From an uncultured Prevotella sp. (GTDB lineage Bacteria; Bacteroidota; Bacteroidia; Bacteroidales; Bacteroidaceae), in assembly GCA_905233245.1 (NCBI GenBank), contig CAJODK010000001.1, positions 62,001 through 126,000 on the forward strand: a stretch of DNA of 64,000 nucleotides, written 5' to 3'. The stretch's first letter is position 1. Each line of letters starts with the position of its first letter. The notes under the pieces are model-generated. The model did not search any database. It was not told the origin of the DNA and worked only from the letters and a program-made list of their open reading frames with translations. The position numbers and the translations under genes are program-made. This document shows, one piece after another, positions 42,415 through 51,468 of this stretch.

Positions 42415-43884
42415 CTTTTTCCATCTGTTATATGCTTCGGTGTAATCGGCATTTTCTGCCACAGGATGCTCTACAGCACGTAGTTTGAGGGTAGAGAATG
42501 CCTCGTCGCTGTCCTTATAGATACCAGCTCCGATACCTGCACCCTTAGCAGCGCCAACGGAACCATCCGTCTCATACAGTACTATCGTAGCTCCTGTCAC
42601 TGCGGCCAGTGTCTTGCGGAAGAGTGGGGAGAGGAAGAGGTTGGCATGACCAGCCTTGATGGTAGTAATCTCCATACCCATCTGCTTCATAATCTCCATG
42701 CCATAGGCAAAGGAGAAGGCTATGCCCTCCTGAGCAGCTCTCACGATATGTGCCTTTGTGTGTATGTTGAAGTTGATGCCATGCATAGAAGCACCAGGAT
42801 TCTCGTTCTCCAGTATGCGTTCTGCACCATTGCCAAAAGGAATGACAGACAGTCCTTCTGCACCTACAGGTACGCTTTCGGCCAGGTCGTTCATCTCTGC
42901 GTAAGAGATTCCCTCAGGAGCTACGGTGCGTTTTATCCATGCATTGAGGATGCCTGTACCATTGATGCAGAGGAGCACTCCCAGACGAGTTTCTTCTTTG
43001 CTGTGATTCACATGAGCAAAGGTATTCACACGACTCTTTGGATCATAGTTGATGTCTCCCAATACACCATAGACAACACCAGACGTACCACCCGTAGCAG
43101 CTATCTCACCAGGTTTGAGAACATTGAGAGAAAGAGCGTTGTTGGGTTGATCACCAGCACGATAACTTATTGGAGTACCTTCTTTTAGACCAGTTTCTTC
43201 AGCTGCTTCTTTAGATACGCAAGACTGCACGGCGAAGGTAGGAACGATGTCTGCAACGATGTCATTTGGGAAACCATAATAGTCGAAGAGGAAATCAGCA
43301 GGTTTGCTATCCTTGAAGTCCCACATAATGCCCTCAGAGAGCCCGCTGACAGTAGTGTTGATCTCGCCAGAGAGCTTCATGGCAATATAGTCACCAGGCA
43401 GCAACACCTTATATATATTAGAGAATACCTCAGGTTCGTTCTCCTTTACCCATGCCAATTTTGATGCAGTGAAATTGCCAGGAGAATTAAGCAAGTGTGA
43501 CAGACACTTCTCTTCGCCAAGGTCTTTGAAGGCCTTTTCGCCATAAGGCACAGCACGAGAATCACACCAGATGATAGCGTCGCGAAGTACATTCTTATTC
43601 TTGTCCACGCAAACCAGACCATGCATCTGGTAAGAGATGCCAATAGCCTTGATATCATCGCCAGTTGCAGAAACTTCGCCCATAATCTTCTTGAGAGCGA
43701 GTTTTGCATTACTCCACCACATATCGGGAGCCTGCTCGGCCCAACCAGCCTTCACTGCCTTGATAGGAGCTTCTGTCTCTGGATAGAACGCAGAGGCCGC
43801 CATAGCGCCCGTTTCGATATCTACTAAAGATGCTTTTACACTTGACGAACCAATGTCAAGACCTAAGAGATATTGCTTAGCCAT
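42400..43884 (-). CDS. xylB: Xylulokinase
   Basis: Phosphorylates D-xylulose to xylulose-5-phosphate for the pentose phosphate pathway. It is 494 aa, FGGY kinase family. The N-terminal ATP segment is LLGLDIGSSSVKASL; WWSNAKLALKK, SYQMHGLVCVDKNKNVLRDA (substrate Asp region WCDSRA), GGTSGVVYGV and, in the second domain, GAAKGAGIGAG are seen. The last four codons come from the tandem repeat that continues into the spacer before xylA. Confidence 0.95.
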   Translation of the reverse strand: MAKQYLLGLDIGSSSVKASLVDIETGAMAASAFYPETEAPIKAVKAGWAEQAPDMWWSNAKLALKKIMGEVSATGDDIKAIGISYQMHGLVCVDKNKNVLRDAIIWCDSRAVPYGEKAFKDLGEEKCLSHLLNSPGNFTASKLAWVKENEPEVFSNIYKVLLPGDYIAMKLSGEINTTVSGLSEGIMWDFKDSKPADFLFDYYGFPNDIVADIVPTFAVQSCVSKEAAEETGLKEGTPISYRAGDQPNNALSLNVLKPGEIAATGGTSGVVYGVLGDINYDPKSRVNTFAHVNHSKEETRLGVLLCINGTGILNAWIKRTVAPEGISYAEMNDLAESVPVGAEGLSVIPFGNGAERILENENPGASMHGINFNIHTKAHIVRAAQEGIAFSFAYGMEIMKQMGMEITTIKAGHANLFLSPLFRKTLAAVTGATIVLYETDGSVGAAKGAGIGAGIYKDSDEAFSTLKLRAVEHPVAENADYTEAYNRWKKYIKH

Positions 43885-43989
43885 TTTTGCTTAATAAAGA
43901 GATTTAAGTAGTTTTAGTGGTTCAAAATTAAGCAAAAATCCTGAAATAAGGGTGTGTTTTTCGAGAAAAATTTAGTTTTGACTTTTTTT

Positions 43990-44571
43990 TTACCTTTTAC
44001 GATACGTTTTTGCCACCTCTTCAGCCACTTTCTGTGGTACAAACTCGGATATGTCTTCTCCCTTTCTTGCTTTCTCCCTTATCATCGTTGAAGAGATATT
44101 CACCAATGGCATGTCTATAATGTGAACATTATACTCCTCACATTTGAGTGAGGATGGGAGAGGGGCTGTTTTTCTAGGATACACCGCTATCTCATAATTC
44201 TCCAGAATATCCTTGTAATGTGCCCAGCGTTCGAATTTCGCAAGGTTGTCGCCACCAATGATAAGCACGAATTCATCATTAGGATAGTCTGTCTTTAGAT
44301 GCTGGAGCGTATTCCAGGTATAGGAAGGACGTGGCAGGTGGAATTCATAGTCAGAGGCCTTGAGGGTAGGGTAGTCCTCCAGTGCCTTCTGGGTCAAACT
44401 GAACCGTATCTCCTCATCTAATAAATCGCTGTTGCCCTGTTTGAGAGGATTCTGTGGTGAGACAAGATACCACACCTCATCTAACGACATAGCACTCAGC
44501 ATGGTAGTGCCGAGTGCTATGTGTCCGTTATGTATGGGGTTGAATGACCCTCCGAATATTCCGATGCGCAT
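43990..44571 (-). CDS. nadD: Nicotinate-nucleotide adenylyltransferase
   Basis: Makes nicotinate adenine dinucleotide from NaMN and ATP, the step after NadC. It is 193 aa. The N-terminal GIFGGSFNPIHNGHIALG contains the GSFNPxHxGH nucleotide motif, and the C-terminal ISSTMIREKARKGEDIS is the family ISSTxIR signature; LIIGGDNLAKFERW lies between. The gene is 20 nt downstream of mdh. Confidence 0.96.
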   Translation of the reverse strand: MRIGIFGGSFNPIHNGHIALGTTMLSAMSLDEVWYLVSPQNPLKQGNSDLLDEEIRFSLTQKALEDYPTLKASDYEFHLPRPSYTWNTLQHLKTDYPNDEFVLIIGGDNLAKFERWAHYKDILENYEIAVYPRKTAPLPSSLKCEEYNVHIIDMPLVNISSTMIREKARKGEDISEFVPQKVAEEVAKTYRKR

Positions 44572-44591
44572 TCTTCCCCTGTAGTTATTGT

Positions 44592-45584
44592 TTAAAGGTT
44601 AGGATTTACCTCGTGCCAATTCTCTACTGCTGGAATGACGCCCATCTCAACGAGTTCGTCACGCATAGCAGTGAGGTGGATGTAGCTAGAGTGCAGACGA
44701 GCCATCTCGTCCTTTGTGCCCTCTGGTATCTCGTATGTCACGCCGTCTGTAGAGAATGTAGTATTCATTCCCATCACGATGTGGTTGAATCTCTTGTCAT
44801 TGCAGTACACACCTGCTGGCCATGGGAACTGGCGACCACCCATAACAGCCTCAATCATCTGAACAGAAAGGATAGAAGGGCTCTGGAAAGAAGAACGGCC
44901 ACGGAGTTTGATGATGCGTGAACCACCCTTTGTAACGTCCTGCTGCATCTGCTCCCATTCCTCCTCTGTGAATTCACCAGCTTCGATGATATCCATAAGT
45001 TTGCGGCCAGCCACTATGGTATTGCTGCCAAATACAGCCATCTGCTCACCATGACCACCATAGGTAGCGCAGTTGGAAATCTCTGTCTGCATTACGTTGA
45101 AGCGATGAGCCAGAGCGGTGCGCAGACGAGTGGTATCAAGACCAGCGAGAGTCGAAACCTGTGAAGGCTTCAGACCAGACCATATCAATGTCACGAGACC
45201 TGTCATATCAGCAGGGTTGAAGATGATTACTACGTGCTTCACGTCTGGGCAGTACTGCTTAATGTTGCGACCAAGGTCAGCAGCTATCTCGCAGTTGCCA
45301 CGGAGCAGATCCTCACGTGTCATGCCATCCTTACGTGGTGCGCCACCAGAAGAGATGATATATTTAGCATCCTTGAAAGCCTCGGCCACATCAGTAGTGG
45401 CTGTGATTTTAGCATCGTCGAAACCACTCTGACGCATTTCCTCTGCTACACCTTCTGGTGAGAATACGTCGTAGAGGCAAAGGTTGTTGGTAAGACCAAG
45501 CATCAAGGCTGTCTGAGCCATGTTAGAACCAATCATGCCAGCAGCGCCGACAATCACGAGTTTTTCGTCTGTTAAGTAATTCAT
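44592..45584 (-). CDS. mdh: Malate dehydrogenase (lactate/malate dehydrogenase family)
   Basis: Oxidises malate to oxaloacetate with NAD+ or the reverse. It is 330 aa. The Rossmann motif is VGAAGMIGSNMAQTAL; the acidic DVFSPEG favours NAD; SSGGAPRKDGMTREDLL carries the arginine loop, VVIIFNPADM the Asn region, and TYGGHGEQM the catalytic His. It is annotated as malate dehydrogenase by family habit in Bacteroidetes. Oxaloacetate made here is the substrate of the decarboxylase encoded at 28.3-31.7 kb. Confidence 0.88.
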   Translation of the reverse strand: MNYLTDEKLVIVGAAGMIGSNMAQTALMLGLTNNLCLYDVFSPEGVAEEMRQSGFDDAKITATTDVAEAFKDAKYIISSGGAPRKDGMTREDLLRGNCEIAADLGRNIKQYCPDVKHVVIIFNPADMTGLVTLIWSGLKPSQVSTLAGLDTTRLRTALAHRFNVMQTEISNCATYGGHGEQMAVFGSNTIVAGRKLMDIIEAGEFTEEEWEQMQQDVTKGGSRIIKLRGRSSFQSPSILSVQMIEAVMGGRQFPWPAGVYCNDKRFNHIVMGMNTTFSTDGVTYEIPEGTKDEMARLHSSYIHLTAMRDELVEMGVIPAVENWHEVNPNL

Positions 45585-45602
45585 AGTTTTTCTCCTTTTA
45601 GT

Positions 45603-46499
45603 TTATTGTACGCCATTAATAGTAATACCCTCAACTCCCTTGGCAATCTTAAGTATCATGCCCTGCAGAGCCTTGCCTGGACCACACTCTGTGAAGTCCG
45701 TAGCGCCATCAGCCATCATCTGCTTCACCTCGTAAGTCCACTTTACGGGAGCGGTGAGCTGAGCTATCAGGTTCTGCTTGATTTCGTTGGCATTGGTATG
45801 CGCCTTAGCATCCACATTCTGATAAACCGGAATGCGTGGTGTGTGAAATTCCGTAGCCTCGATAGCTGCCTGCAGTTCGTCCTTGGCAGGCTGCATCAGA
45901 GGAGAGTGGAAAGCGCCACCTACAGGTAGTACCAGTGCACGCTTAGCACCAGCTGCAGATAGAGCCTCGCAAGCCTCGTTGATAGCCTCTACATTACCAG
46001 AGATAACAAGCTGACCTGGATTGTTATAGTTTGCTGGCACTACCACGTAGCCAGGCTTATTGATACCAGCGCATATTTCTTCTATCTTTGCATCATCCAG
46101 TCCGATGATAGCAGCCATAGTAGATGGCGCAGCCTCGCATGCTTTCTGCATAGCCATAGCACGCTTGCTGACAAGTTTCAGACCATCCTCAAAACTCAGC
46201 GCACCTGCTGCTACAAGAGCAGAGAACTCGCCAAGAGAGTGACCTGCAGTCATCTCAGCATCAAACTCATCACCCAGGCAGATAGCCTTGATGACAGAGT
46301 GTAGGAATACGGCTGGTTGTGTTACTTTTGTCTGCTTGAGTTCCTCAGCGGTTCCCTCAAACATTATCTTTGTTATTTCGAAGCCAAGAATCTCGTTTGC
46401 ATTGTCAAAGAGTTCCTTAGCCTTTGGATTGCTATCGTAGAGGTCTTTGCCCATTCCTGTGAACTGAGCGCCCTGACCAGGGAATACAAATGCCTTCAT
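45603..46499 (-). CDS. fabD: Malonyl-CoA:ACP transacylase
   Basis: Loads malonate on ACP for fatty acid synthesis. It is 298 aa. FPGQGAQFTGMGKDLYD is the oxyanion-hole segment, the nucleophile Ser is in AGHSLGEFSAL, Arg in SKRAMAMQKAC, and the catalytic His in GGAFHSPLMQPA. GPGKALQGM is near the end. It follows a terminator 35 nt upstream, so it has its own weak promoter or depends on read-through. Confidence 0.97.
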   Translation of the reverse strand: MKAFVFPGQGAQFTGMGKDLYDSNPKAKELFDNANEILGFEITKIMFEGTAEELKQTKVTQPAVFLHSVIKAICLGDEFDAEMTAGHSLGEFSALVAAGALSFEDGLKLVSKRAMAMQKACEAAPSTMAAIIGLDDAKIEEICAGINKPGYVVVPANYNNPGQLVISGNVEAINEACEALSAAGAKRALVLPVGGAFHSPLMQPAKDELQAAIEATEFHTPRIPVYQNVDAKAHTNANEIKQNLIAQLTAPVKWTYEVKQMMADGATDFTECGPGKALQGMILKIAKGVEGITINGVQ

Positions 46500-46533
46500 T
46501 GTTTAGTTAGATTGGTGAGTTATTATTTTTAAC

Positions 46534-46576
46534 AAAAAAGCCCCGAATGCCGTCACTCTGGGTGAGACAGTCGGGG
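46534..46576 (-). terminator. Intrinsic terminator after rplI
   Basis: On the minus strand ACCCCGA (46577-46571) pairs with TCGGGG (46546-46541), with further pairing of GTCTCAC/GTGAC-like sequence inside, followed by CTTTTTTG. It ends the rpsF-rpsR-rplI transcript. Confidence 0.85.
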
Positions 46577-46608
46577 TTATATTGTCTTTGTTTTTTCTGT
46601 CAGTGAGA

Positions 46609-47148
46609 TTACTCTGCAGCTGTTTCTGTAGCCTCTTCAGCAACTTCCTCTGCCTTTGTCTCAGCCTCGGCTTTTACTTCAGCCTCTGGCTTTACAGCAG
46701 CGCTGTTACCCTCTGCGAGTACTGTTACAGGAATCTCAACCTTAACTTCCTTGTGGAAGATAGCAGTTGCAACGTATTCGCCAACGTTCTTGATGTCCTT
46801 CATGACGATACGCTTGCGGTCAATCTCGATGCCCTTCTTAGCGAGCTCCTCAGCAACGGTAGCTGATGTAACGGAACCATAGAGAACGCCAGTTGCAGAA
46901 ACCTTTGCTGTAACCTCTACTGATACGCCGTTGAGCTTTGCTGCCTCTGCCTCAGCGTCAGCCAGTATCTTAGCCAGCTTGTGAGCCTGCTGCTTGAGAT
47001 TCTCGGCGAGAATCTTCTTTGCTGAAGGAGAAGCGATGACTGCCTTACCTGTAGGGATGAGATAGTTACGACCGTAACCAGACTTTACATTCACGATGTC
47101 GTTCTTGTATCCAAGACCGATGATATCTTCTTTCAGTATAATTTCCAT
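46609..47148 (-). CDS. rplI: 50S ribosomal protein L9 with acidic C-terminal extension
   Basis: L9 binds 23S rRNA near the L1 stalk. It is 179 aa, about 30 longer than E. coli L9. The N-terminal MEIILKEDIIGLGYKNDIVNVKSGYGRNYLIPTGKA region is canonical (shown here by LIPTGKAVIASPSA). The long helix and C-domain end near EIPVTVLAEG (residue about 146). The remaining 33 residues are Ala/Glu/Lys-rich (AEVKAEAETKAEEVAEE) with tandem character. It forms an operon with rpsR (23 nt upstream) and rpsF. Confidence 0.96.
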   Translation of the reverse strand: MEIILKEDIIGLGYKNDIVNVKSGYGRNYLIPTGKAVIASPSAKKILAENLKQQAHKLAKILADAEAEAAKLNGVSVEVTAKVSATGVLYGSVTSATVAEELAKKGIEIDRKRIVMKDIKNVGEYVATAIFHKEVKVEIPVTVLAEGNSAAVKPEAEVKAEAETKAEEVAEEATETAAE

Positions 47149-47171
47149 TGTGTAATCCTCCTTGTTTTAGT

Positions 47172-47438
47172 TTACTTCATAAGATCGGTTACATAAGGAA
47201 GCAGTGCAATCTGGCGAGCACGCTTTACAGCCTGTGCCACACGACGCTGATACTTCAGAGATGTTCCAGTGATACGACGTGGAAGGAGCTTACCTTGCTC
47301 GTTGAGGAACTTCTTCAGGAACTCAGGATCTTTGTAGTCAATGTACTTGATACCGCTCTTCTTGAAACGACAGTACTTCTTCTTGCGAGTGTCGATTGCT
47401 GGAGCGTTGAGATAACGGATTTCAGAATTTTCTGCCAT
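47172..47438 (-). CDS. rpsR: 30S ribosomal protein S18
   Basis: 88 aa. S18 pairs with S6 on the 30S platform. The conserved core is [41 protein letters not shown] and [17 protein letters not shown]. It starts 3 nt after the rpsF stop. Confidence 0.97.
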   Translation of the reverse strand: MAENSEIRYLNAPAIDTRKKKYCRFKKSGIKYIDYKDPEFLKKFLNEQGKLLPRRITGTSLKYQRRVAQAVKRARQIALLPYVTDLMK

Positions 47439-47441
47439 TGT

Positions 47442-47786
47442 TTAAGCCTCCTCTTTTTTAGAAAGCTTGTTGCGACGCTTCTCTGCGTAAGCAGCAGCAT
47501 ACTTGTCAAGCTTTACGGTCATAAAACGGATTACTTTCTCCTCGCGACGATAAGCAGTCTCGAGCTTGTCTACAACTTCTGGCTCAGCCTTGAACTCAAC
47601 GAGGTAGTAGTAACCAGTTGACTTCTTCTGAATAGCATAAGCCATCTTCTTGAGTCCCCAGGCCTCCTCGTTCAGTATCTCGGCACCATTATCTGACAGT
47701 ACCTTAGTGAACTTAGCGACCGTTTCCTTTGTCTGGTCATCAGACAAAACGGGAGTCAAAATGAAAACGGTTTCGTAATGATTCAT
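47442..47786 (-). CDS. rpsF: 30S ribosomal protein S6
   Basis: 114 aa. S6 is the partner of S18. [18 protein letters not shown], the [20 protein letters not shown] strand pair and [17 protein letters not shown] are typical. It is first in the S6-S18-L9 operon, which has a consensus promoter. Confidence 0.97.
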   Translation of the reverse strand: MNHYETVFILTPVLSDDQTKETVAKFTKVLSDNGAEILNEEAWGLKKMAYAIQKKSTGYYYLVEFKAEPEVVDKLETAYRREEKVIRFMTVKLDKYAAAYAEKRRNKLSKKEEA

Positions 47787-47824
47787 TTTTGTTCTGTTTA
47801 AAATTTGTAATTAAAAAAGCGGTG

Positions 47825-47855
47825 CAAAGGTACTAATTATATTCCAATTAGCAAA
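47825..47855 (-). promoter_or_regulatory. Promoter of the rpsF-rpsR-rplI operon
   Basis: Minus strand TTTG (47855-47852), 19 nt, TACCTTTG (47832-47825). The predicted leader is about 35 nt. Confidence 0.82.
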
Positions 47856-47914
47856 CTTTACACCACCTTAATATAATAAGGTGTGAACCTTACGTGTTAA
47901 TTTCTTAACTTATA

Positions 47915-48607
47915 TCAATTCTCTTTCTCGCAATTGCACTTGCCGCAGCAGCAAGGACCAGCAAGTTTCCACAGGATAACTGCCAGTACCGAACCGATGA
48001 ATGGGCCTACGAAGAATACCCAAACCTGTGAGAGAGCATCACCACAAGCGAAGAGGGCAGGACCCAGCGAACGAGCGGGGTTCACTGATGTGCCAGTGAA
48101 GTGGATGCCTACGAGGTGGATGAGTATCAGAGAGAGACCGATAGCCAGACCAGCCAGATTGCCAGCGCCTACCTTGCCGTCTGTTGTGCCCAGTACTACG
48201 AGTACGAAGAGACCCGTGAGAATAGCCTCAACGAGTATGCCACAACCTGCGCAACCGTTTACACCAGCGAGGCCGTTAGCACCAAGACCGCTCTCGCAAC
48301 CATAGATGGCAGCCAGAACAGCACCAGCAGCGATACCACCAACGAACTGTCCTACCCAGTATCCGCATGCATCCTTCAGAGACATACGCTTGTCAATGAG
48401 GCAAGCCAGAGTGATGGCAGGATTGATGTGGCAACCAGATACACCACCGATGGTGTATGCCATAGCCACTACTGAGAGACCGAAAGCGATAGCCGTACCT
48501 ACGACAGCAGCTGTGTTAGCCTCTGCGCATCCGAGTGAAACTGCTGCACCGCAGCCGAGGAAGGTCAGTACGAAAGTACCGATAGCTTCTGCAATGTACT
48601 TTTTCAT
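47915..48607 (-). CDS. aqpZ: Aquaporin (MIP family) with cysteine-rich C-terminus
   Basis: Water channel of the inner membrane, 230 aa, six membrane segments. The two NPA loops are present: SGCHINPAITLACL and TSVNPARSLGPALF. The pore Arg after the second NPA is present, and the small His/Cys residues fit an AqpZ-type filter. Oddities are a cysteine-rich loop (VNGCAGCGILVEA) and a C-terminal tail GPCCCGKCNCEKEN with five cysteines in eight residues, which looks like a metal-binding or redox-sensitive tail. Confidence 0.92.
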   Translation of the reverse strand: MKKYIAEAIGTFVLTFLGCGAAVSLGCAEANTAAVVGTAIAFGLSVVAMAYTIGGVSGCHINPAITLACLIDKRMSLKDACGYWVGQFVGGIAAGAVLAAIYGCESGLGANGLAGVNGCAGCGILVEAILTGLFVLVVLGTTDGKVGAGNLAGLAIGLSLILIHLVGIHFTGTSVNPARSLGPALFACGDALSQVWVFFVGPFIGSVLAVILWKLAGPCCCGKCNCEKEN

Positions 48608-48653
48608 TTTCTTTAAGCTTTTAAATAGGTTAGTTAATTATGAGTTTATGAAT

Positions 48654-48950
48654 TTATTTATCTATATAGTACGCGTAGAACACTCCCATTATCACCACTA
48701 TCAGAATAGCGATGACAACAGATAGAAGCAGAGTTTCCATCATCTTTCTGCGCAATCGTCTCTGGCGCATATGCGAACGGAATTGCGATGTGGAGTCCTT
48801 GTATTTCTCCCCACGCCTTCTTGCCTTGAGGTATTCCTTCAGTTCCTCCCACAGCGAGTCACCGTCATGATGATGGTGCTCACCATGGCTGTGATGCTCG
48901 TGATGCTCATGGTGGCTATGATGATGACTATGTTCCTGCTCTGTGCTCAT
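48654..48950 (-). CDS. Small His-rich single-pass membrane protein
   Basis: 98 aa, no recognised family. The first 30 residues hold about 15 histidines (HSHHHSHHEHHEHHSHGEHH), a probable metal-binding stretch. A positively charged middle (LKARRRGEKYKD, MRQRRLRRKMM) is followed by one membrane helix (about 71-94). Charge distribution predicts the His-rich part in the cytoplasm. It lies between aqpZ, itself with a Cys-rich tail, and proS, 19 nt downstream of the latter. The spacer is filled by the palindrome-like CATAATTATGAATTATG. Confidence 0.75.
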   Translation of the reverse strand: MSTEQEHSHHHSHHEHHEHHSHGEHHHHDGDSLWEELKEYLKARRRGEKYKDSTSQFRSHMRQRRLRRKMMETLLLSVVIAILIVVIMGVFYAYYIDK

Positions 48951-48969
48951 AATTATGAATTATGCATTA

Positions 48970-50448
48970 TCAATAGCTTCTTGCTATCAGTACGCGACAC
49001 TTGCTTGGTTTGCCGCTTACCATATCGGTGCCAGGAGTCTGTTCGAAGGCGAATGGTACACAACGTATCGTAGCCTGTGTTTCCTCCTTGATTTTCGCCT
49101 CGGTCTCGGCAGTGCCGTCCCAGTGGCAGAGGAAGAAACCTCCGTCCTTCACCTTCTCCTTAAACTCTTCATAGTTGTCACATTCATAGATATGTGCATC
49201 GCGGAAGGCGAGTGCCTTCTTGAAGATATTCTCCTGTATGTCGTTCAGGAGAGTCTCTACGTGCTCTGGTAGTCCGTCGAAGCTGACTGTTTCCTTCTCC
49301 AGCGTATCACGGCGCATGATTTCCACTGTACCATTCTCCAGATCACGTCCACCCATTACTATGCGTACCGGCACGCCCTTCAGTTCGTAGTCAGCGAACT
49401 TAAATCCAGGACGCTTGTTGTCAGCGTCGTCATATTTCACCGTAATGCCCTTCTGTCTGAGAGCATCGATGACTGGTTGGAATTTCTCTGCTATCTGCTC
49501 CTGCTGCTCGCCCTTGCCGATAGGTATGATGACCACCTGCAGCGGAGCCAGTCGTGGAGGCAGCACGAGACCGTTGTCATCAGAGTGTGTCATGATGAGT
49601 GCTCCGATGAGTCGGGTAGAGACACCCCATGATGTAGCCCATACATACTCCTGCTTGTTCTCCTTCGTGAGATATGTCACTTCGAATGCCTTGGCGAAAT
49701 TCTGTCCGAGGAAATGTGACGTACCGCTCTGCAGCGCCTTGCCGTCCTGCATCATAGCCTCGATGGTGTAGGTATCCAGAGCACCGGCAAATCGCTCTGT
49801 CTCTGACTTCACGCCCTGCATCACTGGCACTGCCATCCACTGCTCTGCGAAGTCGGCATACACCTTGAGCATCTTCTGAGCCTCCTGTTCAGCCTCCTCA
49901 CGTGTGGCATGTGCCGTATGTCCCTCCTGCCACAGGAATTCTGATGTCCTCAGGAAAGGACGCGTGCGCATCTCCCAGCGCATCACGTTACACCACTGGT
50001 TGCACATCAGTGGCAGGTCGCGCCAAGAGTGTATCCAGTTCTTGTAGGTATTCCATATTATTGTCTCCGACGTAGGACGTACTATGAGTTCCTCTTCCAG
50101 TTTTGCTGCTGGGTCCACTACTACGCCGTCACCCTTCTCATTGGTCTTCAGACGGTAGTGAGTCACTACGGCGCACTCCTTAGCAAATCCCTCTACATGC
50201 TCTGCCTCTCGTGAGAGGAAGGATTTGGGGATAAGCAGTGGGAAGTATGCATTCTGCGCACCAGTCTCCTTGAACATCTTGTCCAACTGCTGCTGCATCT
50301 TCTCCCATATAGCATATCCGTATGGCTTTATCACCATACATCCACGCACGGCAGACTGCTCTGCCAAATCAGCTTTTACTACGAGGTCGTTATACCACTG
50401 ACTGTAATTGTCAGCACGTTTTGTTAGTTCTTTGAGTTCTTTTGCCAC
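48970..50448 (-). CDS. proS: Prolyl-tRNA synthetase, eukaryal/archaeal-type
   Basis: Charges tRNA-Pro. It is 492 aa, the short form without the bacterial editing insertion. The N-terminal [23 protein letters not shown], class II motif 2 ([27 protein letters not shown]), motif 3 region ([25 protein letters not shown]) and a C-terminal domain ending in the aromatic RVLIARSY are characteristic of this type. A possible promoter box (TAATTTTG, minus strand 50487-50480) lies upstream. Confidence 0.96.
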   Translation of the reverse strand: MAKELKELTKRADNYSQWYNDLVVKADLAEQSAVRGCMVIKPYGYAIWEKMQQQLDKMFKETGAQNAYFPLLIPKSFLSREAEHVEGFAKECAVVTHYRLKTNEKGDGVVVDPAAKLEEELIVRPTSETIIWNTYKNWIHSWRDLPLMCNQWCNVMRWEMRTRPFLRTSEFLWQEGHTAHATREEAEQEAQKMLKVYADFAEQWMAVPVMQGVKSETERFAGALDTYTIEAMMQDGKALQSGTSHFLGQNFAKAFEVTYLTKENKQEYVWATSWGVSTRLIGALIMTHSDDNGLVLPPRLAPLQVVIIPIGKGEQQEQIAEKFQPVIDALRQKGITVKYDDADNKRPGFKFADYELKGVPVRIVMGGRDLENGTVEIMRRDTLEKETVSFDGLPEHVETLLNDIQENIFKKALAFRDAHIYECDNYEEFKEKVKDGGFFLCHWDGTAETEAKIKEETQATIRCVPFAFEQTPGTDMVSGKPSKCRVLIARSY

Positions 50449-50559
50449 TTTCTTTATCTTTTACATTCAAATGTCCTTGCAAAATTAGTAAAAATAGTTG
50501 ATATTATGCACAAAAATGTGGTCGAATATCTAAAAAAATGCCAAAAAGTGCTCTTTTTG

Positions 50560-50590
50560 TTTGGAGATACACTTTTTTTTACTAACTTTG
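50560..50590 (+). promoter_or_regulatory. Promoter of the 50.6 kb small-protein gene
   Basis: TTTG (50560-50563), 19 nt, TAACTTTG (50583-50590). Leader of about 35 nt before ATG 50632. Confidence 0.8.
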
Positions 50591-50631
50591 GGGTGTTATT
50601 CCGCATTTGTATATCATAAAGCAATATAACT

Positions 50632-50907
50632 ATGGCAAACAAGCGAAACCTTAAAAAGGAGATTAACTACATCTGCAGCGAACTGTTTGCAGAAGGTGTT
50701 GCAACAGCCCTCTACAGCAACAATTCTGACGCAGCCAATCTGGACACTCTGCTCAAGTCCCTTATGTCGATGCACTCTGACTACATCATGCGCGTCTCTC
50801 ATCCTGAGCCTGGCATGAAGCCCAAGGAGTATTACAAGGCGTTAATCCAGAGTTTCAACAATGACGTCAACGATTACGTTGACCAGATTGGCAATCTTCA
50901 TTCATAA
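50632..50907 (+). CDS. Conserved small helical protein, function unknown
   Basis: 91 aa, soluble, predicted mainly helical (MANKRNLKKEINYICSELF, then LDTLLKSLMSMHSDYIMRV). I recognise it only as a small Bacteroidales-type hypothetical protein. It has a strong own promoter and is followed after 15 nt by an acyltransferase gene, with which it is probably cotranscribed. Confidence 0.8.
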   Translation: MANKRNLKKEINYICSELFAEGVATALYSNNSDAANLDTLLKSLMSMHSDYIMRVSHPEPGMKPKEYYKALIQSFNNDVNDYVDQIGNLHS

Positions 50908-50922
50908 GCCCGCTGTACAGAG

Positions 50923-51468
50923 ATGATGCGTCGATTCTTTCAATGGCTCCTGTACAAGAAGATGGGGTGGACCAAGGATGTCACGGTAGAGCATCCTGAC
51001 AAGTTTATTATCTGCCTTGCGCCCCATACCAGCAACTGGGACTTTATCCTCGGCCAGCTGTACTCCAGGGCTGAGGGCATGAAGATTAATTATCTGATGA
51101 AGAATGAGTGGTTCGTCTGGCCTCTGAGTATCTTCTTCCGTAAGACTGGCGGTATCCCTGTATATCGCCAGAAACACATGTCTATGACTGACACCCTCGC
51201 CAATGCAGCCAAGAAGGCTAAGCACTTCCGTCTCTGCATCACTCCAGAGGGCACCCGCAGCCGCAATCCAGACTGGAAGAAGGGTTTCTATTTCGTGGCT
51301 CACAAGGCTCAGATACCCGTGCTTCTCTATGGCGTCGATTTTGAGAAGAAACTCATCCAGTGCACTAAGAGTTTCATACCCAGCGGCGACGTGGATGCCG
51401 AGATGCCCATGATAAAACAGTACTTCGCCTCCTATAAGGGCAAGTATCCTGAGAAGTTTGCGATATGA
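50923..51468 (+). CDS. PlsC-like acyltransferase
   Basis: 181 aa. Belongs to the glycerol-phosphate/lysophospholipid acyltransferase superfamily. The catalytic HX4D is HTSNWD near residue 36 and the acceptor-binding motif is TPEGTRSR near 104-111. FFRKTGGIPVYR lies between. Shorter than standard PlsC; the acyl acceptor is unknown. The start was taken as ATG 50923 (MMRRFFQWLLYKKMGW). Its last 4 nt overlap the amidase gene. Confidence 0.88.
   Translation: MMRRFFQWLLYKKMGWTKDVTVEHPDKFIICLAPHTSNWDFILGQLYSRAEGMKINYLMKNEWFVWPLSIFFRKTGGIPVYRQKHMSMTDTLANAAKKAKHFRLCITPEGTRSRNPDWKKGFYFVAHKAQIPVLLYGVDFEKKLIQCTKSFIPSGDVDAEMPMIKQYFASYKGKYPEKFAI

Noticed and set aside
46510..46609. A second terminator or small RNA between fabD and rplI
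   Set aside because: One hairpin with a T-run explains the conserved-looking sequence.
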